In this document: piece by piece, positions 41,201 through 44,200 of the stretch | How the letters are laid out: each line of letters opens with the position of its first letter | Position numbering within the stretch: the stretch's first letter is position 1 | NCBI GenBank assembly: GCA_963989385.1 | Contig: OZ022508.1 | Coordinates: 31,580,166 to 31,644,165 of the forward strand | Source of the DNA: Ctena decussata | Taxonomy: Eukaryota > Mollusca > Bivalvia > Lucinida > Lucinidae | Reading direction: 5' to 3' | DNA: 64,000 bases | Program-made: the position numbers and the translations under genes | Notes under the pieces: model-generated | Seen by the model: the letters and a program-made list of their open reading frames with translations, nothing else | Databases searched by the model: none | What the model was told of the DNA's origin: nothing

Positions 41201-44200
41201 TCTTTTCTCAGATGGACTTCTCTGTCTACAACAGGAAAGTTATAAAGGTAGGTACCTTCATTGCTAACGAAACCAACAAAGTGGCATGTGTGCCCAGCAA
41301 AGACTCAGATCAGCCTGGGCATCCACCCAGTCTGATCAAAGTCTTTGCTGTTTGCATAGAGCTAGCTTAGATCCTTAGCTACCCTTTAAGCGCACATCGA
41401 AGACTCAGATTGAGCAGAATGCCCAGGCTGATCTGAGTCTTCACATGGTGCACATGCCACTTTGTTGGTTTTGTTGTGTCGCAGCTCAAATGTGTTCTTT
41501 CTTGGATCTTGGTGAATGTATATTATTGTGCTGTTATACCATAAAAATTCTAAGATTTGGGACACCCAAAGTAAACACAGTGACTGCCCTAAAATTGAAC
41601 AGTTTGGTTTTTCAGTACATCAAGGCATTGAAAAGATGCATATAGAATGGCAAACACTGATGAGACTGCTCTTTCTGGAACAGTCTGATCTGCACTGTTT
41701 ACTTAGATCTCAGAGCTCTAAATAAGAGGGGTATTTGATGATAATTGAGGGATAATTTTTTTTATTTCTCATTGAAACCATATGTTGTTATTTCTCATTG
41801 AAACCATATGTTGTGACCCCTCATATGAACGTCGAGACGGTTCAGATGAGGGGTCACAACATATGTTTTAATACAGAATTAACAAAAATTATCCCTAATT
41901 ATCACCAAATACTCCCTGTTATCTAGGGCTCTGGAACTATCTATCTCCGTGTATAGACCTTTTATAGTAGTCAGTGGAAAATAACAATAACAATGCACAA
42001 GAAAGTAGCAAAGACAAAAACAGGAGATAATGAGGGCTGCATTAGGGGGAAGAATTTTATTGATAGAGGGCTATTGTTACGTACCACTACTATCAACAGC
42101 CTTTATTTTCAGATATAAGCTTCACAGGCACATAAATCAATTTCTATGAGGACAGATCATTATCAATCACTGGGTAAATTTGGGATGGGTGTTTGAGCCA
42201 ATTTATTTTGGCATGAAGCTCCTCTGAAAGTGTACACATTCAGTTATAGTGGCATGTACATTGGATAAAACTGGTCAGCTCTGGGTTTTTGTTTGCTACA
42301 GTAAAACAGTCGAGATTTCAATGTTAGATGGGAGAGTCACTCATGTTAGTACTGTTTGCTGCTACAAGCCTTTATAAAATATACACTTAAACATTCATTA
42401 TATATTCATTTTGAGGTACCTGCTATAACTATCTCGACTCAGCTTGGTTGGTTGTTATGGGGATAACAACCCTTTTAGACCGCATTTCAGTCTATAGAGA
42501 GCTGCCTCTCAGAAAACAACAAACAGAAATTAAAAAGATAGACTAGAGAAAAAACAAATATCCAAACATCCCCTCCACACACACCTACTGTAAGCACAGT
42601 AGGCTTTTACCGTACTTGAAGTTAGTGTAAGAAAGATGCCCAATGCTGAAAGTTTTCAGAGCATCTTCTGCAAGATTATGATTTCAAGCAATAATTACAA
42701 GAATGAAGATTTTTGATTATTAACAGATGCAATATCAGTTGTCACGTCCTGCTACAAGATGAGGAAGAAGATATTGTACAAGCATAACAGGCAGCTTGCT
42801 GAGACACAGGATTGTTTAGCTCAGTGCTATGCTATGACAGGTATAACAAAAAAAATTCTAAAAATTGGGACATCTAAAATAATGATCAAAATTGTCCTAA
42901 AAATGGAACTGTTCGGTTTTACGATGCAATAATTTGTCCAAAAGATGCAGGTTTAATGGCAAACAGTGTAGACCCTGATCAGACTGCTCCTTAAGGAGCA
43001 GTCTGATCTGGGCCTGCACTGTTTGCTTATATCTATCTGTCCCAATACATAGACATTTTACAGTATGTACAGTACCATGCCTAAAATGTGTCTCACTAAA
43101 CTATTCTGAATTCCATTGACTTACATGTAAGAACATTAACTGCGTTTCTTATGCTCAGCAAATCACAATACAATATATATTTTTAGAAAGGTAGGTGAAT
43201 GAAGCATTATACAAAGAATACTTATGAGCTTTAAGTATGATTTTGTGAAAGAGAAGAGTTCATTCTTTACAGAGCTTAAAATTTAGAAACATAAATTTCT
43301 ATAGACCTCAATGGTGACATTCCTCAAAAACTGACAAACTCACTCAGAGTATTAGCTGTAGACATTTGAACCACAACATGAGAAAACCAACAAAGTGGTT
43401 GTGCGCCCAGTGCAGACTCAGATTAGCCTGGGCACCCTTTAAGTGCTTAGCAAAGATTCTGAATAGACTTGGCAGATGCCCAGGTTGATCTGAGTCTGCG
43501 CTGGGCGCTCAACCACATAGGTGGTTTTCTCGTGTCGCGGCTCATTTTATAATGTCTATGTATAGTCTTTAATTATGACTGCAGACCTTTAAACATATTT
43601 TATTTCAATTTTATACAAGCTATGTACAAGTTACAAACCTTTACAGACATTTATTTATAGCCATTTTTAGCTCACCTGAGCCATAGGCTCAGGGTGAGCT
43701 ATTGTGATCACCCAGTGTCTGTCGTGCGTCGTCAGTCGTGCATCGTGTGTCGTGCGTTGTCAACAATTTGCTTTAAATGACATCTTCTCTGAAACCACTA
43801 GGCCTAGGGCTTTGATATTTGGTATGAAGCATTGTCTAGTGGTCCTCTACCAAGTTTGTTCAAATGGTGGCCCTAGGGTCCAAAATGGCCCTGGGGCAGG
43901 GGGTCTTGGGTTCGAAACTAAAAAATACTTCTTCTCCTAACTGCTTGGCTCAGATGCTTGGAATATGGTATGTAGCATTGCCTAGTGGTCCTCTACCAAG
44001 TTTGTTCAAATGGTGGCCCCTGGGTCCAAAATGGTCCTGGGGCTGGGGGTCTTGGGTTCGAAACTAAAAAATACTTAAAAATCTTCTCCTCCAGAACTGC
44101 TTGGCTCAGATTCTTGAAATTTGGTATGTAGCATTGCCTAGTGGTCCTCTACCAAGTTTGTTCAAATGGTGGCCCCAGGGTCCAAAATGGCCCTGGGGCA

